Part shown: positions 8,428 to 17,754 of the stretch, one piece after another
How the letters are laid out: the number at the start of each line of letters is the position of its first letter
Position numbering within the stretch: position 1 is the first letter of the stretch
From: Clostridium formicaceticum
GTDB lineage: Bacteria; Bacillota; Clostridia; Peptostreptococcales; Natronincolaceae
Direction: 5' to 3'
DNA: 64,000 nt
Assembly: GCF_001854185.1 (NCBI RefSeq)
Contig: NZ_CP017603.1
Coordinates: 930,001-994,000 of the forward strand
The notes under the pieces: model-generated
What the model was told of the DNA's origin: nothing
What the model saw: only the letters and a program-made list of their open reading frames with translations
Databases searched by the model: none
Translations under genes and position numbers: made by a program

Positions 8428-10191
8428 TTAGCAGTTACAAGCTCCTTCATTTTCAAAAGCATAAACTTCGTCGATTTCTTCAGGAGTGAAGTCCCAAACT
8501 GCATTGTGTGGAGGACATGGCTCATACTCGAAGAATTCTGGTAATCTGTCATGAGCATTAGTGAAGCCAGCTGCTTTGTTGAAAGCACGTTCAACCTTAA
8601 GAACAGATTCACCAAGCTTGTTTACGTCTTCAGAAGTTAAAGATGTACCGTATTGAGCATTGATCATATCAATTAGTGATTGATGTCCAGCAGGATTGTC
8701 AGCTGTTCCGAAGGTTATGAACAAGCACATACCAGTACTATCAACAGCGGCTGTTGCAATTTGCATTGCACGCGAATATTCGATTTGACCATCTTTCTTA
8801 AGTGGATCGATATCAGCACCAACTTTTAAGATGTTACCAGAGATACAGTATCCAGCAGTATGGTCAGCACCCATTGTACTTGTAGCATAGGTTAAACCAA
8901 TACCCTTAACTGGGCGTGGGTCGTAAGCAGGGATACCTTGGTCTTTTACTACAGGAGTTCTGTAAAGACCACAAACCTTACCTACAACAGCAGTACCACT
9001 ACCTAAGATTCTTCCTAATGGAGTAGGCTTACGGATTTCTTTAATAGCTTCTAATGCAGCTTTTCCATCGCCATAAGGAATTAATCCACCCTCCATAGCA
9101 GTAGCTACAGCAACAGCTGTTTCGATACTATCAACACCGATGTCATCCATTTCACGGTCGCAGTAAGCGATAGCATCTAAATCTTTGATACCAGCATCTG
9201 CACCAAGACCCCAAATTGTTTCATATTCAAAACCACTTGTGATATATTTACCATCTTTGTCTGGGTACCACTGAGAACATCTGATGATACAACCAGCATG
9301 ACAACCATGAGAAACTTTACCGTCACCACCACGCTCTGAAATTGTAGCGTTTAATGTTTCACCAGAGATATTGTCGTTATAGTCAATACGTCCAGCAGTA
9401 AAGTTCTTAGTTGGTAAACCACCAGCTTCATTTAAGATGTTAACCAATACGTTAGTACCGTATGCAGCTAGACCTTGGCCAGAAACTGGATGATCTAACA
9501 TAGCTTTCGCAAATACTTTTGAAGCTGCTTTAAACTTCTCAGGATCTGCTATAGGAACTGCACCAGCACCAGCATCATCGATAACAAGAGCTTTTACTTT
9601 CTTAGAACCTAATACCGCACCTAAACCACCACGGCCAGCACTACGGATATTGCCTTCTGGATCTTTGAAAGAAATATTTGCAGAAGGCAGACGGTTTTCA
9701 CCTGCTGGACCAGCTAAACCAATACCAACTTTTGCACCATATTTTTCACTTAATATTTTGATTGCTTCGTAGTTACCACAGCCTCCAAGAATTTCAGCTG
9801 GAGCTTCGTCTATAGTAACACCATTCACATCAATTTTAATTACATAGAACTTGTCATCTGCAGGCATTCCCTCGATAACTAAAGCTTTGATACCCATTTT
9901 AGCCATTTTTTGAGAGAAAGAACCACCAGTATTACTTTCCTTGATTGTACCTGTTAATGGACTCTTAGCACCAACAGAAAGACGTCCAGAGTTAGGAGCA
10001 CTAGTACCGCTTAGTAAACCAGGAGCAAAGATTAACTTGTTGTTTTTACCTAGCGCATGGCAAGTAGGCTTTACTTCATCATTAACAAAGTTAGAAGTAA
10101 GGGCACGACCCCCTAAGCCTGCATATTTCGCGGGAACTTCTTCAGTAGTAACTTTCAATGTTGTCATGTCTACTCTGATAAACTTGTTCAT
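8428..10191 (-). CDS. aor: tungsten-containing aldehyde ferredoxin oxidoreductase
   Basis: A 587-residue enzyme of the AOR family, which interconverts aldehydes and carboxylic acids with ferredoxin at a bis-tungstopterin site. The N-terminal domain shows the family start (VDMTTLKVTTEEVPAKYAGLGGRAL) and the pterin-binding pattern SAGRGGLGAVLGSKKVKA. The [4Fe-4S] ligands appear as C297, C301, C305 and C489. The first three are spaced CX3CX3C, whereas the Pyrococcus enzyme has CX2CX3C. Length is normal. It is the first gene of an operon with a radical SAM maturase and two MoaD-like genes, and has a sigma-54 promoter at 10252-10269. Substrate range cannot be read from the sequence. Confidence 0.93.
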   Translation of the reverse strand: MNKFIRVDMTTLKVTTEEVPAKYAGLGGRALTSNFVNDEVKPTCHALGKNNKLIFAPGLLSGTSAPNSGRLSVGAKSPLTGTIKESNTGGSFSQKMAKMGIKALVIEGMPADDKFYVIKIDVNGVTIDEAPAEILGGCGNYEAIKILSEKYGAKVGIGLAGPAGENRLPSANISFKDPEGNIRSAGRGGLGAVLGSKKVKALVIDDAGAGAVPIADPEKFKAASKVFAKAMLDHPVSGQGLAAYGTNVLVNILNEAGGLPTKNFTAGRIDYNDNISGETLNATISERGGDGKVSHGCHAGCIIRCSQWYPDKDGKYITSGFEYETIWGLGADAGIKDLDAIAYCDREMDDIGVDSIETAVAVATAMEGGLIPYGDGKAALEAIKEIRKPTPLGRILGSGTAVVGKVCGLYRTPVVKDQGIPAYDPRPVKGIGLTYATSTMGADHTAGYCISGNILKVGADIDPLKKDGQIEYSRAMQIATAAVDSTGMCLFITFGTADNPAGHQSLIDMINAQYGTSLTSEDVNKLGESVLKVERAFNKAAGFTNAHDRLPEFFEYEPCPPHNAVWDFTPEEIDEVYAFENEGACNC

Positions 10192-10251
10192 AAAACTAAC
10201 CCCCTTGATAATTTTACGTTATTTTTTTGAAATTTTATTCAATTACATATA

Positions 10252-10269
10252 ATGCAATTAGTATGCCAA
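10252..10269 (-). promoter_or_regulatory. sigma-54 (-24/-12) promoter of the AOR operon
   Basis: Read on the minus strand the sequence is TTGGCATACTAATTGCAT. The invariant GG and GC are separated by exactly 10 nt as sigma-54 promoters require, with TGGCA and TTGC intact. It ends about 60 nt before the aor start. Confidence 0.85.
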
Positions 10270-10361
10270 TTAGTACATTTGCTTTTTCAAAAAAACAAAA
10301 GCGCTGAAATACAACGTTTTCTTCTCGTAAAATTCTGTATATTTGACAAGTGTTTTGTTAA

Positions 10362-10431
10362 TTGTTCCATATTGGATCATATTCCACCATAGCGCTTGTA
10401 CCATTTTGATACATTGTACCGTTTTGATGCA
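10362..10431 (-). promoter_or_regulatory. triple 18-bp upstream activating repeats for the sigma-54 AOR promoter
   Basis: Three related 18-mers lie at 10362-10379 (TTGTTCCATATTGGATCA), 10396-10413 (TTGTACCATTTTGATACA) and 10414-10431 (TTGTACCGTTTTGATGCA); the last two abut. Each is roughly palindromic (TGTA...TACA). They lie about 95-165 bp upstream of the sigma-54 promoter, the normal place for enhancer-binding protein sites. The GAF-type activator at 4000-5889 is the likely ligand-responsive binder. Confidence 0.7.
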
Positions 10432-10502
10432 ATTTTTAAGCGCTTGCTTAAAAATATATTGGTACTCCTTCTATAATGAGGAAGTTCCGTCATATTTTTA
10501 AT

Positions 10503-10545
10503 ACTGACACTCTCACGCCTAAAGGCATGGTATTCTTTCCTTTAA
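10503..10545 (-). repeat. degenerate hairpin resembling an IS200/IS605-type element end
   Basis: Read on the minus strand this contains CATGCCTTTAGGCGTGAGAG followed by TGTCAGT. That is close to the CCCACGCCTTTAGGCGTGGG hairpin I associate with clostridial IS200/IS605-group termini. No transposase or RNA-guided nuclease gene is nearby. The rest of the 10192-10818 gap holds the sigma-54 promoter and repeats, then AT-rich DNA without further visible signals. Confidence 0.35.
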
Positions 10546-10818
10546 CAATAGCATAAAGCTCGTATCAAAACCTATATGGGTTTTATATCCCCATACTAGA
10601 TATTAATTTACTTTCACTATTTTTAATTCTTTTAATTTCTTTGTCCTGTAGTATAATGAAGTTTTTCGTATATTATCCTATCATACGAATATATCTATGA
10701 TTATTCAACATTCCGAAAGAAATCCCTTTTTTTCTTCTAAAAACTACAACTTTTCTTCCCCTTTTTTTAAATATATAATAGATTTATATGTTTTAATTAT
10801 TCTATAGGAGGAGAAGCA

Positions 10819-12774
10819 ATGAAAACTTTTAAAACCGCTTGCCCGCTGGACTGCTTTGATGTTTGCTCCATCCAGATTGATATGAAAGAAGATCGAGTAT
10901 CCTGTGTAAGGGGAGATGATCAAGATCCCATTACCAAGGGCTTTCTGTGTAAAAAAGGGAGAAATCTCTTAGAAAGGTTAAGTCACAAAAAGCGTGTTAC
11001 TGCGCCTTTAAAAAAGGTAGAGGGGCAGTGGACTACCATCAGCTGGCAAAAAGCTATTGAAGAAATTGGAAATGCTCTTTTAGCGATAAAAGACCACCAT
11101 GGGTCTAATGCTCTGATCCACTACAGTGAATCGGGGCATGGAGGGCTATTAAAAAGTATAGATACTGCTTTTTTTAATAGCTATGGAGGTGTTACAACAC
11201 CTAAAGGCAGCCTCTGCTGGGGTGCTGGCATCGAGGCTCAAACACTAGACTTTGGTGATGTTCTTGGTCATGATCCCCATGATCATCTTCACGCCAAAAC
11301 TATCCTTATATGGGGAAGAAACCCTTCCTTCACCAATGTTCATCTTATCCCCTTTTTAAAAGAAGCCCAAAGTAAGGGAACAAAACTTGTTGTCATCGAC
11401 CCAGTAAAAACAGCCACCGCCTCTTTTGCTGACTACTATTATCAAGTAAAGCCCGAAGCCGATGGTCATCTAGCGATGGCGATGGCAAAAATTATCCTTC
11501 AACAAAAGAAATACGATGCTTCTTTTATAAAAAATTATTGTAAGGGTTTTGAGGATTTCAAGGAATTTATTGATAACTTGCAGCTACAGCAACTGATTGA
11601 AGCTACGGGACTTACCAAGAAAGAGGTATACGAACTTACTGCTTTATATAGTCAACATAAGCCCTCCTGCATCATTTTAGGTTACGGCTTGCAGCGTTAT
11701 AAACGGGGTGGTAACAACATTCGCTTCATCGACGCCCTAGGAGCCCTGACAGGTAACATAGGATTAGCAGGAGGCGGGGTAAACTATGCTAATAAATCTA
11801 TCACAAAGTATATCGACTGGCATTATATAAAAAACAATCCCCTGCCATCTCCCACCTTTAAACGTCCACTGTTTTCCAAATATGTTTTAGAGGAAAATAA
11901 AGGTAAGATTCAGGGAATTGTTGTAACGAAAAGTAATGTTGTTTTGCAACTGCCAGATACCCAGAAAGCTATAGAGGCCTTCTCTTCTATTCCCTTTAAA
12001 GTCGTTATCGATCACTTCATAACAGACACGGCTGAGTTGGCTGACTATATTTTACCCTGTACTGGTATTTATGAAGAAGAAGATTTTATTTTCTCTTCTA
12101 TGTGGCATAGTTATTTTACTTATACAGAAAAAATAATGTCCCCACCTCCAAATGTAAAACATGAATTTGAGATTTTTCACCTTTTAGCCCAACATATGAA
12201 GATGAAGGATTTTCTCAGAGATTATAGCCATCCTAAACAATATTTAGAAACAGCCCTAGCACCCTTACTAAAGCATCTAGGATGTGAACTAGAAACCATC
12301 AAGGGGAAAAGAATAAAGTTAGAAACTCAGGACATACCCTGGCAAGATAAGCAATTTGCAACCACCTCTGGAAAGTTTGAATTTATTTCTACGCAGGAAG
12401 ATCTTCTGCAAGAAAATAATATAGAGGATCCTCGCTATCCGCTGCAATTTTTAACACTACATCCTAAAGCCTCCCTGCACTCTCAACATTTTATAGATGT
12501 AGAAAGAAATAGGCTTCCAGAAGCCTTCGTTAATGAAAACACCTTAAGAAAATGGAACTTAGAGGAGGGGCAAGAGGCAATGCTGGTATCTCCTAACGGA
12601 AAATTAAAGATAAGACTTTTGCTTGATGAAGGAATAGGCGAAAATATCGTCGTCTCCTATGAGGGATGGTGGTTAAAGAATCAAGGGGTAAATCATCTTA
12701 CACCTGAAGGTATTTCTGATATTGGCAATCAAGCCATCTATAATAACTGTCGATGCAAAATCATACCTATTTGA
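10819..12774 (+). CDS. molybdopterin-dependent oxidoreductase, formate dehydrogenase-like superfamily
   Basis: A 651-residue member of the DMSO reductase superfamily. The N-terminal [4Fe-4S] ligands are C8, C12, C16 and C44 (CPLDCFDVC and FLCKKG). C133 in GSLCWGAG is in the position that ligates Mo or W in cysteine-type enzymes. The middle carries bis-MGD-binding patterns (ILIWGRNPSFTNVH, LVVIDPVKTATASFAD). The C-terminus carries the dinucleotide-binding barrel (LQFLTLHPKASLHSQ). There is no Tat signal, so it is cytoplasmic. It has a good ribosome site (TAGGAGGAG) and is a single-gene unit divergent from aor. No electron-transfer subunit is encoded beside it, so its partner and substrate remain open. 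Confidence 0.85.
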   Translation: MKTFKTACPLDCFDVCSIQIDMKEDRVSCVRGDDQDPITKGFLCKKGRNLLERLSHKKRVTAPLKKVEGQWTTISWQKAIEEIGNALLAIKDHHGSNALIHYSESGHGGLLKSIDTAFFNSYGGVTTPKGSLCWGAGIEAQTLDFGDVLGHDPHDHLHAKTILIWGRNPSFTNVHLIPFLKEAQSKGTKLVVIDPVKTATASFADYYYQVKPEADGHLAMAMAKIILQQKKYDASFIKNYCKGFEDFKEFIDNLQLQQLIEATGLTKKEVYELTALYSQHKPSCIILGYGLQRYKRGGNNIRFIDALGALTGNIGLAGGGVNYANKSITKYIDWHYIKNNPLPSPTFKRPLFSKYVLEENKGKIQGIVVTKSNVVLQLPDTQKAIEAFSSIPFKVVIDHFITDTAELADYILPCTGIYEEEDFIFSSMWHSYFTYTEKIMSPPPNVKHEFEIFHLLAQHMKMKDFLRDYSHPKQYLETALAPLLKHLGCELETIKGKRIKLETQDIPWQDKQFATTSGKFEFISTQEDLLQENNIEDPRYPLQFLTLHPKASLHSQHFIDVERNRLPEAFVNENTLRKWNLEEGQEAMLVSPNGKLKIRLLLDEGIGENIVVSYEGWWLKNQGVNHLTPEGISDIGNQAIYNNCRCKIIPI

Positions 12775-12813
12775 CAAAACGCCTCCTCAAAAGAGGCTAC
12801 TGAAAACTATTTT

Positions 12814-12877
12814 TGTCATCCTGAGCACAAGCGAAGGATCTTTAAAATCTAGATTCTTCACTGTGTTCAGAATGACA
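12814..12877. repeat. short palindromic dispersed repeat (TGTCATCCTGAGC type)
   Basis: The 64-bp segment starts TGTCATCCTGAG and ends TTCAGAATGACA, with inner AAGGATCT/AGATTCTTC arms, so the whole folds as one imperfect hairpin. This sequence family is a common intergenic repeat in many bacteria. It lies between two convergent genes (12774 and 12920) and may also serve as a bidirectional terminator. A small GCCTC/GAGGC hairpin precedes it at 12781-12797. Confidence 0.65.
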
Positions 12878-12919
12878 GGTAAGGTAAAGTTTTCTTCCTA
12901 TTTTTTTAAGATGATTTAG

Positions 12920-14317
12920 TTACTGGCATATTTTTCCTGGATTTAATAGGTTTTTAGGATCAAAGACACTCTTTATCCCTCTCATTAAAGCCAAATGATT
13001 TCCTCCTAAGGATTCTTTCAGGAAACCCTTTTTAGCAAAACCAATGCCATGTTCTCCTGAAACTTGACCCCTTAGATCCCTTGCCTTGTTATACATACAG
13101 TCCATTACATCCTGTAGCGTTTTTTTCCAAGCTTCCTCTGATAATGCATCTCTTAAAATGTATACATGTAAATTACCATCTCCTGCATGCCCAAAACTTC
13201 TAATTCTAATGTTAAACTGATGCTGTAACTCATCTGTATATTTAATAAATTCTGCCACTTTATTCCTTGGTACCACTACATCACATTCATCCATTTCCGT
13301 GGTGGAAGATTTAATCGCCTCTAAGAAAGCTCCTCTAGCAGACCAAATAGCCTCTTGTCTTTCCTGGGTTTCTGAAATATACACATCTAGTGCCCCTTCT
13401 TCTAAACAAATGTGTGCCACTGTCTCATAGGCCTTTTCTACCTCCTCCTTGCTGTTGCCATCAAAGGTCAATAGTAGATAAGCATTAGAGGAATTATCAG
13501 GAAATTGCTTCCCTAGAAATTCTTCTGCTGCAATGATTGTGTCCCTAACCATAAATTCTATAGCAGTAGGAATAGCCTTTGATTTTATGATTTTAGGCAC
13601 TGTTTCAATAGCAGTTTCTAAATTTTCAAAAGGAATCAATAGGCTAAGGGTTTTTTTAGGTAATGGTAGAAGTCTTAAAATAGCCTTCGTTACAATCCCC
13701 AATGTACCTTCCGAACCAACAATCAAATCTTTGAAGCTATACCCCGAGCTATTTTTTACCACCTTGCCCCCTATTTCCATGATTTCCCCATTGGGCAGAA
13801 CCACTTCCAATCCTCTTACATAATCTCTAGTAACCCCGTATTTTACTGCCCTCATGCCTCCTGCATTGGTATTAATATTTCCTGCAATGGTGGCACTTTT
13901 TTCTCCTGGATCTGGAGGATAAAAAAGATCTCGTTCTTCTACAAACTTACTTATTTCCATTAACAGCACGCCAGGCTCTACAGTAAGCGTCAAGTTTTCC
14001 TCATCTAATTCTAAGATTTTGTTCATCTTACTCATATTCACCATGATTCCTCCATGGATGGCTACAGAGCTGCCTACCAATCCAGTACCCTGACCTCTAG
14101 GCGTAACAGGGATGTCGTTTTCATATGCATACTTCATCACTTCCGAAACCATTTGCGTAGAAAGAGGTTCTACCAATACCTCTGGCATACACTTTACTTC
14201 CGCAAGCTCATCTCGACCAAAATCTTCATTAATTTCCTCTCCAAAGAATACCCTATCTTCTCCACAGATCGCTTTTAAAACTTCTACATCTTTTGCATCT
14301 ACTTTCTTATAAGCCAT
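12920..14317 (-). CDS. lctD: FAD-linked lactate dehydrogenase subunit (GlcD/LctD type)
   Basis: A 465-residue FAD protein of the GlcD family. The PCMH-type FAD domain spans about residues 40-220 ([42 protein letters not shown]). The C-terminal cap ends in [14 protein letters not shown] and [11 protein letters not shown], typical of D-lactate/glycolate dehydrogenases. It is the last gene of an etfB-etfA-lctD set, the same order as in the electron-bifurcating lactate dehydrogenase of Acetobacterium woodii. That enzyme drives lactate oxidation by NAD+ together with reduced ferredoxin. Only 12 nt separate it from etfA. Substrate (D- or L-lactate) is inferred from the neighbouring racemase. Confidence 0.87.
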   Translation of the reverse strand: MAYKKVDAKDVEVLKAICGEDRVFFGEEINEDFGRDELAEVKCMPEVLVEPLSTQMVSEVMKYAYENDIPVTPRGQGTGLVGSSVAIHGGIMVNMSKMNKILELDEENLTLTVEPGVLLMEISKFVEERDLFYPPDPGEKSATIAGNINTNAGGMRAVKYGVTRDYVRGLEVVLPNGEIMEIGGKVVKNSSGYSFKDLIVGSEGTLGIVTKAILRLLPLPKKTLSLLIPFENLETAIETVPKIIKSKAIPTAIEFMVRDTIIAAEEFLGKQFPDNSSNAYLLLTFDGNSKEEVEKAYETVAHICLEEGALDVYISETQERQEAIWSARGAFLEAIKSSTTEMDECDVVVPRNKVAEFIKYTDELQHQFNIRIRSFGHAGDGNLHVYILRDALSEEAWKKTLQDVMDCMYNKARDLRGQVSGEHGIGFAKKGFLKESLGGNHLALMRGIKSVFDPKNLLNPGKICQ

Positions 14318-14329
14318 TTTTTACCCTCC

Positions 14330-15547
14330 TTATACAACCTTTGATTTCAGATCTTCTACTTTTATATTTCCTTTGTCTATTTCTTCTATTAACCTAGGAA
14401 TCACTTCATAAATATCCCCTACAACCCCATAGTGGGCTACCTTAAATATTGGTGCGCTTTCATCTTGATTGATAGCAAAAATACATTCAGCATTGCTCAT
14501 ACCTGCTACAAACTGTACTGATCCAGATACGCCACAGGTAATCAACAGCTTAGGCCTTACTGTTCTTCCACTTAATCCAATTTGCTTTTTAGCATCTCCC
14601 CATCCAGCTTCAATTAACGGTCTTGTGGAAGCTACCTGCGCCCCTAGTTTCTCCGCTAGCTTATATATCATATCTAAATCTTTTTGGGATTTTACACCCC
14701 TACCAGCTACCACAATCATTTCTGCCTCTGAGATATCCTCTTCCTGCTCTTTTGGCTTCACATCGATTACCTTGATTTGAGATGTTAGCTTTTCTAAAGC
14801 AATTGGACACTTTGTTACTCTTCCTGTAGTTTGTTGACTAGGTTCTGCTGCTGTCATCACCTTATAACGTACTGTAGCAAACTGTGGTCGATGATTGGGG
14901 GTAATAATTTTTGCCATGATATTTCCCCCAAAAGCAGGTCTAATTTGAATCAAATCAGAATTTTCTTTTACATCTAATATAGTACAATCAGCGGTTAAAC
15001 CAGTTTTAAATCGAGCAGATACCCTTGGTGCCAAAGACCTGCCTACAGTGGTTGCTCCCACTAATACAATAGAAGGTTTTTTGTTATGGATAAAATCTTC
15101 AAAAGCTGCAGTGTAGGGCTCTATTCTAAAATGCTTTAGAGGTTCTTCATCATATACAAACACTTCATCTACACCGTAATGTAATAGTTCCTGCGCCTTT
15201 TCATAAACATTATCTCCGATAAACACTGCATAAATGGGGTAACTTAACTTGACCGCCAATTCTTTGGCCTTTCCTATAAGCTCCATTGTTACAGGATGGA
15301 TTTCTCCCTCTAGATGGTCCACATAGACTGCGATCCCCTTCCAAAGTTTCTTATCTATTTCCGTAATCTTTTCTTCTACCAACTGAAAAGCCCCTTCGTC
15401 TCCCTTATTAACACAAATCTTACACATTTTACAGGCAGCGTTTATTTCTATAACACCATCATTATTTTCTATGGCATTAAAGGGACAAAGTGCTAGCGTT
15501 TCTTCAACATTTTTAATTTTTTCTTGATTTACAATAATTTTAGCCAT
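14330..15547 (-). CDS. etfA: electron transfer flavoprotein alpha subunit with N-terminal [4Fe-4S] domain
   Basis: A 405-residue EtfA. Residues 1-65 form an extension with one ferredoxin-like cluster site: CPFNAI plus CKMCKIC give four cysteines. The rest is the usual EtfA, ending with the FAD-binding region (IVVAGRGVKSQKDLDMIYKLAEKLGAQ, SGSVQFVAGMSNAECIFAIN). The extension is found in EtfA of bifurcating complexes such as lactate dehydrogenase LctC and caffeyl-CoA reductase CarE. It probably links the Etf to ferredoxin. It lies between etfB and lctD in one operon. Confidence 0.92.
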   Translation of the reverse strand: MAKIIVNQEKIKNVEETLALCPFNAIENNDGVIEINAACKMCKICVNKGDEGAFQLVEEKITEIDKKLWKGIAVYVDHLEGEIHPVTMELIGKAKELAVKLSYPIYAVFIGDNVYEKAQELLHYGVDEVFVYDEEPLKHFRIEPYTAAFEDFIHNKKPSIVLVGATTVGRSLAPRVSARFKTGLTADCTILDVKENSDLIQIRPAFGGNIMAKIITPNHRPQFATVRYKVMTAAEPSQQTTGRVTKCPIALEKLTSQIKVIDVKPKEQEEDISEAEMIVVAGRGVKSQKDLDMIYKLAEKLGAQVASTRPLIEAGWGDAKKQIGLSGRTVRPKLLITCGVSGSVQFVAGMSNAECIFAINQDESAPIFKVAHYGVVGDIYEVIPRLIEEIDKGNIKVEDLKSKVV

Positions 15548-15570
15548 TTCCTCAACCTCCTCTATCTTTA

Positions 15571-16359
15571 TTAAACAAACTTCAAGGCTTTAAGCTTCTC
15601 ACAGATTTGAAGGGCTAAATCTTCTCCTGTTCCCTTCCATATTTCTTGATCTCTATTGGTATCTGGTGGAAAAATTTTTTCTACTTGCGTAGGTGAGCCA
15701 TTTAAGCCATAACGCTTTTCATTTTGATCTCCAAAATCCTTTAACCCATATACGAAAACCTCTTTATTTTTTGTAGCTAGTTTCTTCTTAAAGGACGGCA
15801 ATCTAGGTTGAAAAATTCCCTTTTCTACTGTGATTAAACAAGGTAGTTGTATCTCTGCAATTTCAACAGTAGTAGGCATATCCATTTCTACTATGATGTT
15901 ACCTTTATTGATTTCTAGTATTTTTCTCACATTTGCCACATGAGCTATATCAAGGACCTCCGCCATTTCTGCCCCTACTTGGGCAGTATCTCCATCTGTT
16001 GTTTGCTTACCACAGATAATGAGGTCAAAATCACCTGCTTTCTTCACCCCTTGGGCAAGGGTATAAGACGTTGCTAGTACATCTGCACCAGCAAACTTTC
16101 TATCTGAAAGCAAGATACCATCATCTGCTCCCATCATGAAGCACTCTCTAATAATCGCTTCAGCCTGTGGTGGTCCCATTGTCATTACTTTGACTTCCCC
16201 TCCAACTTCTTCTTTGATTTTAAGGGCAGTTTCTACTGCATATAAATCATAGGGATTCATTTTAGCTTCAATGCCATCTCTCTTAAGCACGCCTGTTGCT
16301 TCATCTACTTCAACTTTTGTTGTGCCAGGAACTTGTTTGATACACACTAAGATATTCAT
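15571..16359 (-). CDS. etfB: electron transfer flavoprotein beta subunit
   Basis: A 262-residue EtfB starting MNILVCIKQVPGTTKVEVDE. It carries the nucleotide-binding segment DLIICGKQTTDGDTAQVGAE and the motif VEIAEIQLPCLITVEKG, where the two Etf subunits and FAD meet. In bifurcating Etfs the bifurcating FAD sits in this subunit. It is the first gene of etfB-etfA-lctD. A TGGTCTTACCA operator lies 75 bp upstream (16435-16445), so the three-gene operon probably has its own promoter separate from larA. A ribosome site AAGGAGG precedes the ATG. Confidence 0.93.
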   Translation of the reverse strand: MNILVCIKQVPGTTKVEVDEATGVLKRDGIEAKMNPYDLYAVETALKIKEEVGGEVKVMTMGPPQAEAIIRECFMMGADDGILLSDRKFAGADVLATSYTLAQGVKKAGDFDLIICGKQTTDGDTAQVGAEMAEVLDIAHVANVRKILEINKGNIIVEMDMPTTVEIAEIQLPCLITVEKGIFQPRLPSFKKKLATKNKEVFVYGLKDFGDQNEKRYGLNGSPTQVEKIFPPDTNRDQEIWKGTGEDLALQICEKLKALKFV

Positions 16360-16434
16360 ATTTTTCCTCCTTTATTTTTCTATCAGATACTGATTTGTCA
16401 ATAAAACATTGCTCAAACTGGTATTTCAGTCTTA

Positions 16435-16445
16435 TGGTCTTACCA
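16435..16445 (-). promoter_or_regulatory. GntR/FadR-type operator upstream of etfB
   Basis: The palindrome TGGTCTTACCA is identical to those at 18855 and 22800 and matches the TGGTNNNACCA form bound by PdhR/LldR/FadR-type regulators. It shares the flank TCTTA with the 22800 copy. It lies in the 89-bp gap between larA and etfB. Confidence 0.75.
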
Positions 16446-16448
16446 CAT

Positions 16449-17723
16449 TTATTCTAAAATTACAGAAACCCCATCAGGAATTACTGTCACCTTAGCATCT
16501 TTTCCTTTTATTGCATAGGCTCTTACTAAAGCCTCTTCAAAAGTATCTGCTTGCTCCATATGCATGTTTTTTATCATCTGAGGATCACACATATCTGTTA
16601 CCATAATTACTTTATATTGATTTAAAATACGGGCTAGTATTTGGAACTCCCATTGATCTGGTGCAGTTTTCTCCATAGGTACCTTTAACACCTTTTCTAA
16701 AACCTCTTTAGGACTGACTGCTTCTTCCATATTTCGGTAAAAAGATTCTCCCCCATGGCCATCATTGCAAGCTGCAATCATGATGATTACTGCTCCCTCC
16801 TTGCAACAAGCTTCTGCCGCTGTCATACCTTTTACAGCTTGATAAATATTTTGATCCAATGGATAGCCTCCGTTAGAAGTAATAACAATATCCCCTTTAA
16901 TTTTTGTTACCTTCGAAAGACTTCTAACAAATTCACATCCTTCTTGATGAGCCAGCTGACTATGTCCACTGAAGGCATTAATAATTTTCTTATCTCCATC
17001 AATAACAACATTTAATATAAAAGCTAATTTTGCTTTTTCAGCAGCATATAACATGTCTCTATGAATAGGATTTTCCTCAAGGACTCCTGTTCTTGCATGT
17101 TCACTAGCTATAAAGGCAGAACAGTGATTTGCTAATACTGTTTGTGCTCCTGCAATCCCCGGTAAAATACTTTTTCTTCCCCCAGAAAATCCAGCAAAAA
17201 AGTGGGGTTCTATAAATCCTTCAGCGATTAATAATTCTGTTTCCATAGCCAAACGATTCAACCAAAGTTCCCCTCCAGAAGGCAATATTCCAACCTTCAT
17301 CAAACACGCTTGATCTTGAGACATATGATTGATAACGTTTTCATTCTTGACGATTTCCTCTCCAAACTTATCTATCATCTCTTCCCTTGTTGTAGGTCTA
17401 TGAAACCCCGTAGCAATTAATATCTTAATATCAATGTTTGGGTTAGCTTCCCTTATGGTCTTCAGAAGTATCGGCAAGGTAATTTTACTGGGAACAGGTC
17501 TTGTGTGATCGCTGGTGATAATCACCATATTTTTCTTTCCCTTTACCAGGGTTTCGATGGAAGGACTACCTATAGGATTCTGCAAAGCCTTTTTAATAAT
17601 TTCTTCTTGACTCATGGTTGTTTTAAAATGATGTGCCTTTGATTCAAGCACCCCCGATAAGTTATTGTCCTCTATCTCTATTTCCCAAAAATTTTTGTGA
17701 TAAGGTATCTTTATTCTAGGCAT
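16449..17723 (-). CDS. larA: LarA-family nickel-dependent lactate racemase
   Basis: A 424-residue member of the LarA family (DUF2088), which interconverts D- and L-lactate with a nickel-pincer cofactor. The sequence has the expected blocks SDHTRPVP, ATGFHRPTT and EPHFFAGFSGGRKSILPGIAG, the last holding the lysine that tethers the cofactor. It matches lctF of the Acetobacterium lactate cluster in position and function. Cofactor-maturation genes larB, larC and larE are not in the window, so they must be elsewhere, or the protein may be one of the LarA relatives acting on another 2-hydroxyacid. It lies 31 nt after lrgB. Confidence 0.82.
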   Translation of the reverse strand: MPRIKIPYHKNFWEIEIEDNNLSGVLESKAHHFKTTMSQEEIIKKALQNPIGSPSIETLVKGKKNMVIITSDHTRPVPSKITLPILLKTIREANPNIDIKILIATGFHRPTTREEMIDKFGEEIVKNENVINHMSQDQACLMKVGILPSGGELWLNRLAMETELLIAEGFIEPHFFAGFSGGRKSILPGIAGAQTVLANHCSAFIASEHARTGVLEENPIHRDMLYAAEKAKLAFILNVVIDGDKKIINAFSGHSQLAHQEGCEFVRSLSKVTKIKGDIVITSNGGYPLDQNIYQAVKGMTAAEACCKEGAVIIMIAACNDGHGGESFYRNMEEAVSPKEVLEKVLKVPMEKTAPDQWEFQILARILNQYKVIMVTDMCDPQMIKNMHMEQADTFEEALVRAYAIKGKDAKVTVIPDGVSVILE

Positions 17724-17754
17724 AGTATCTCCCCCTTCTATTTCCTTCTTTTTA

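Noticed and set aside
8424-8615. Small minus-strand ORF overlapping the end of aor
   Set aside because: It is an out-of-frame shadow of aor without a ribosome site.
12722-12919. Plus-strand ORF across the end of the molybdopterin oxidoreductase
   Set aside because: It overlaps that gene in another frame and then runs through the palindromic repeat; there is no ribosome site.
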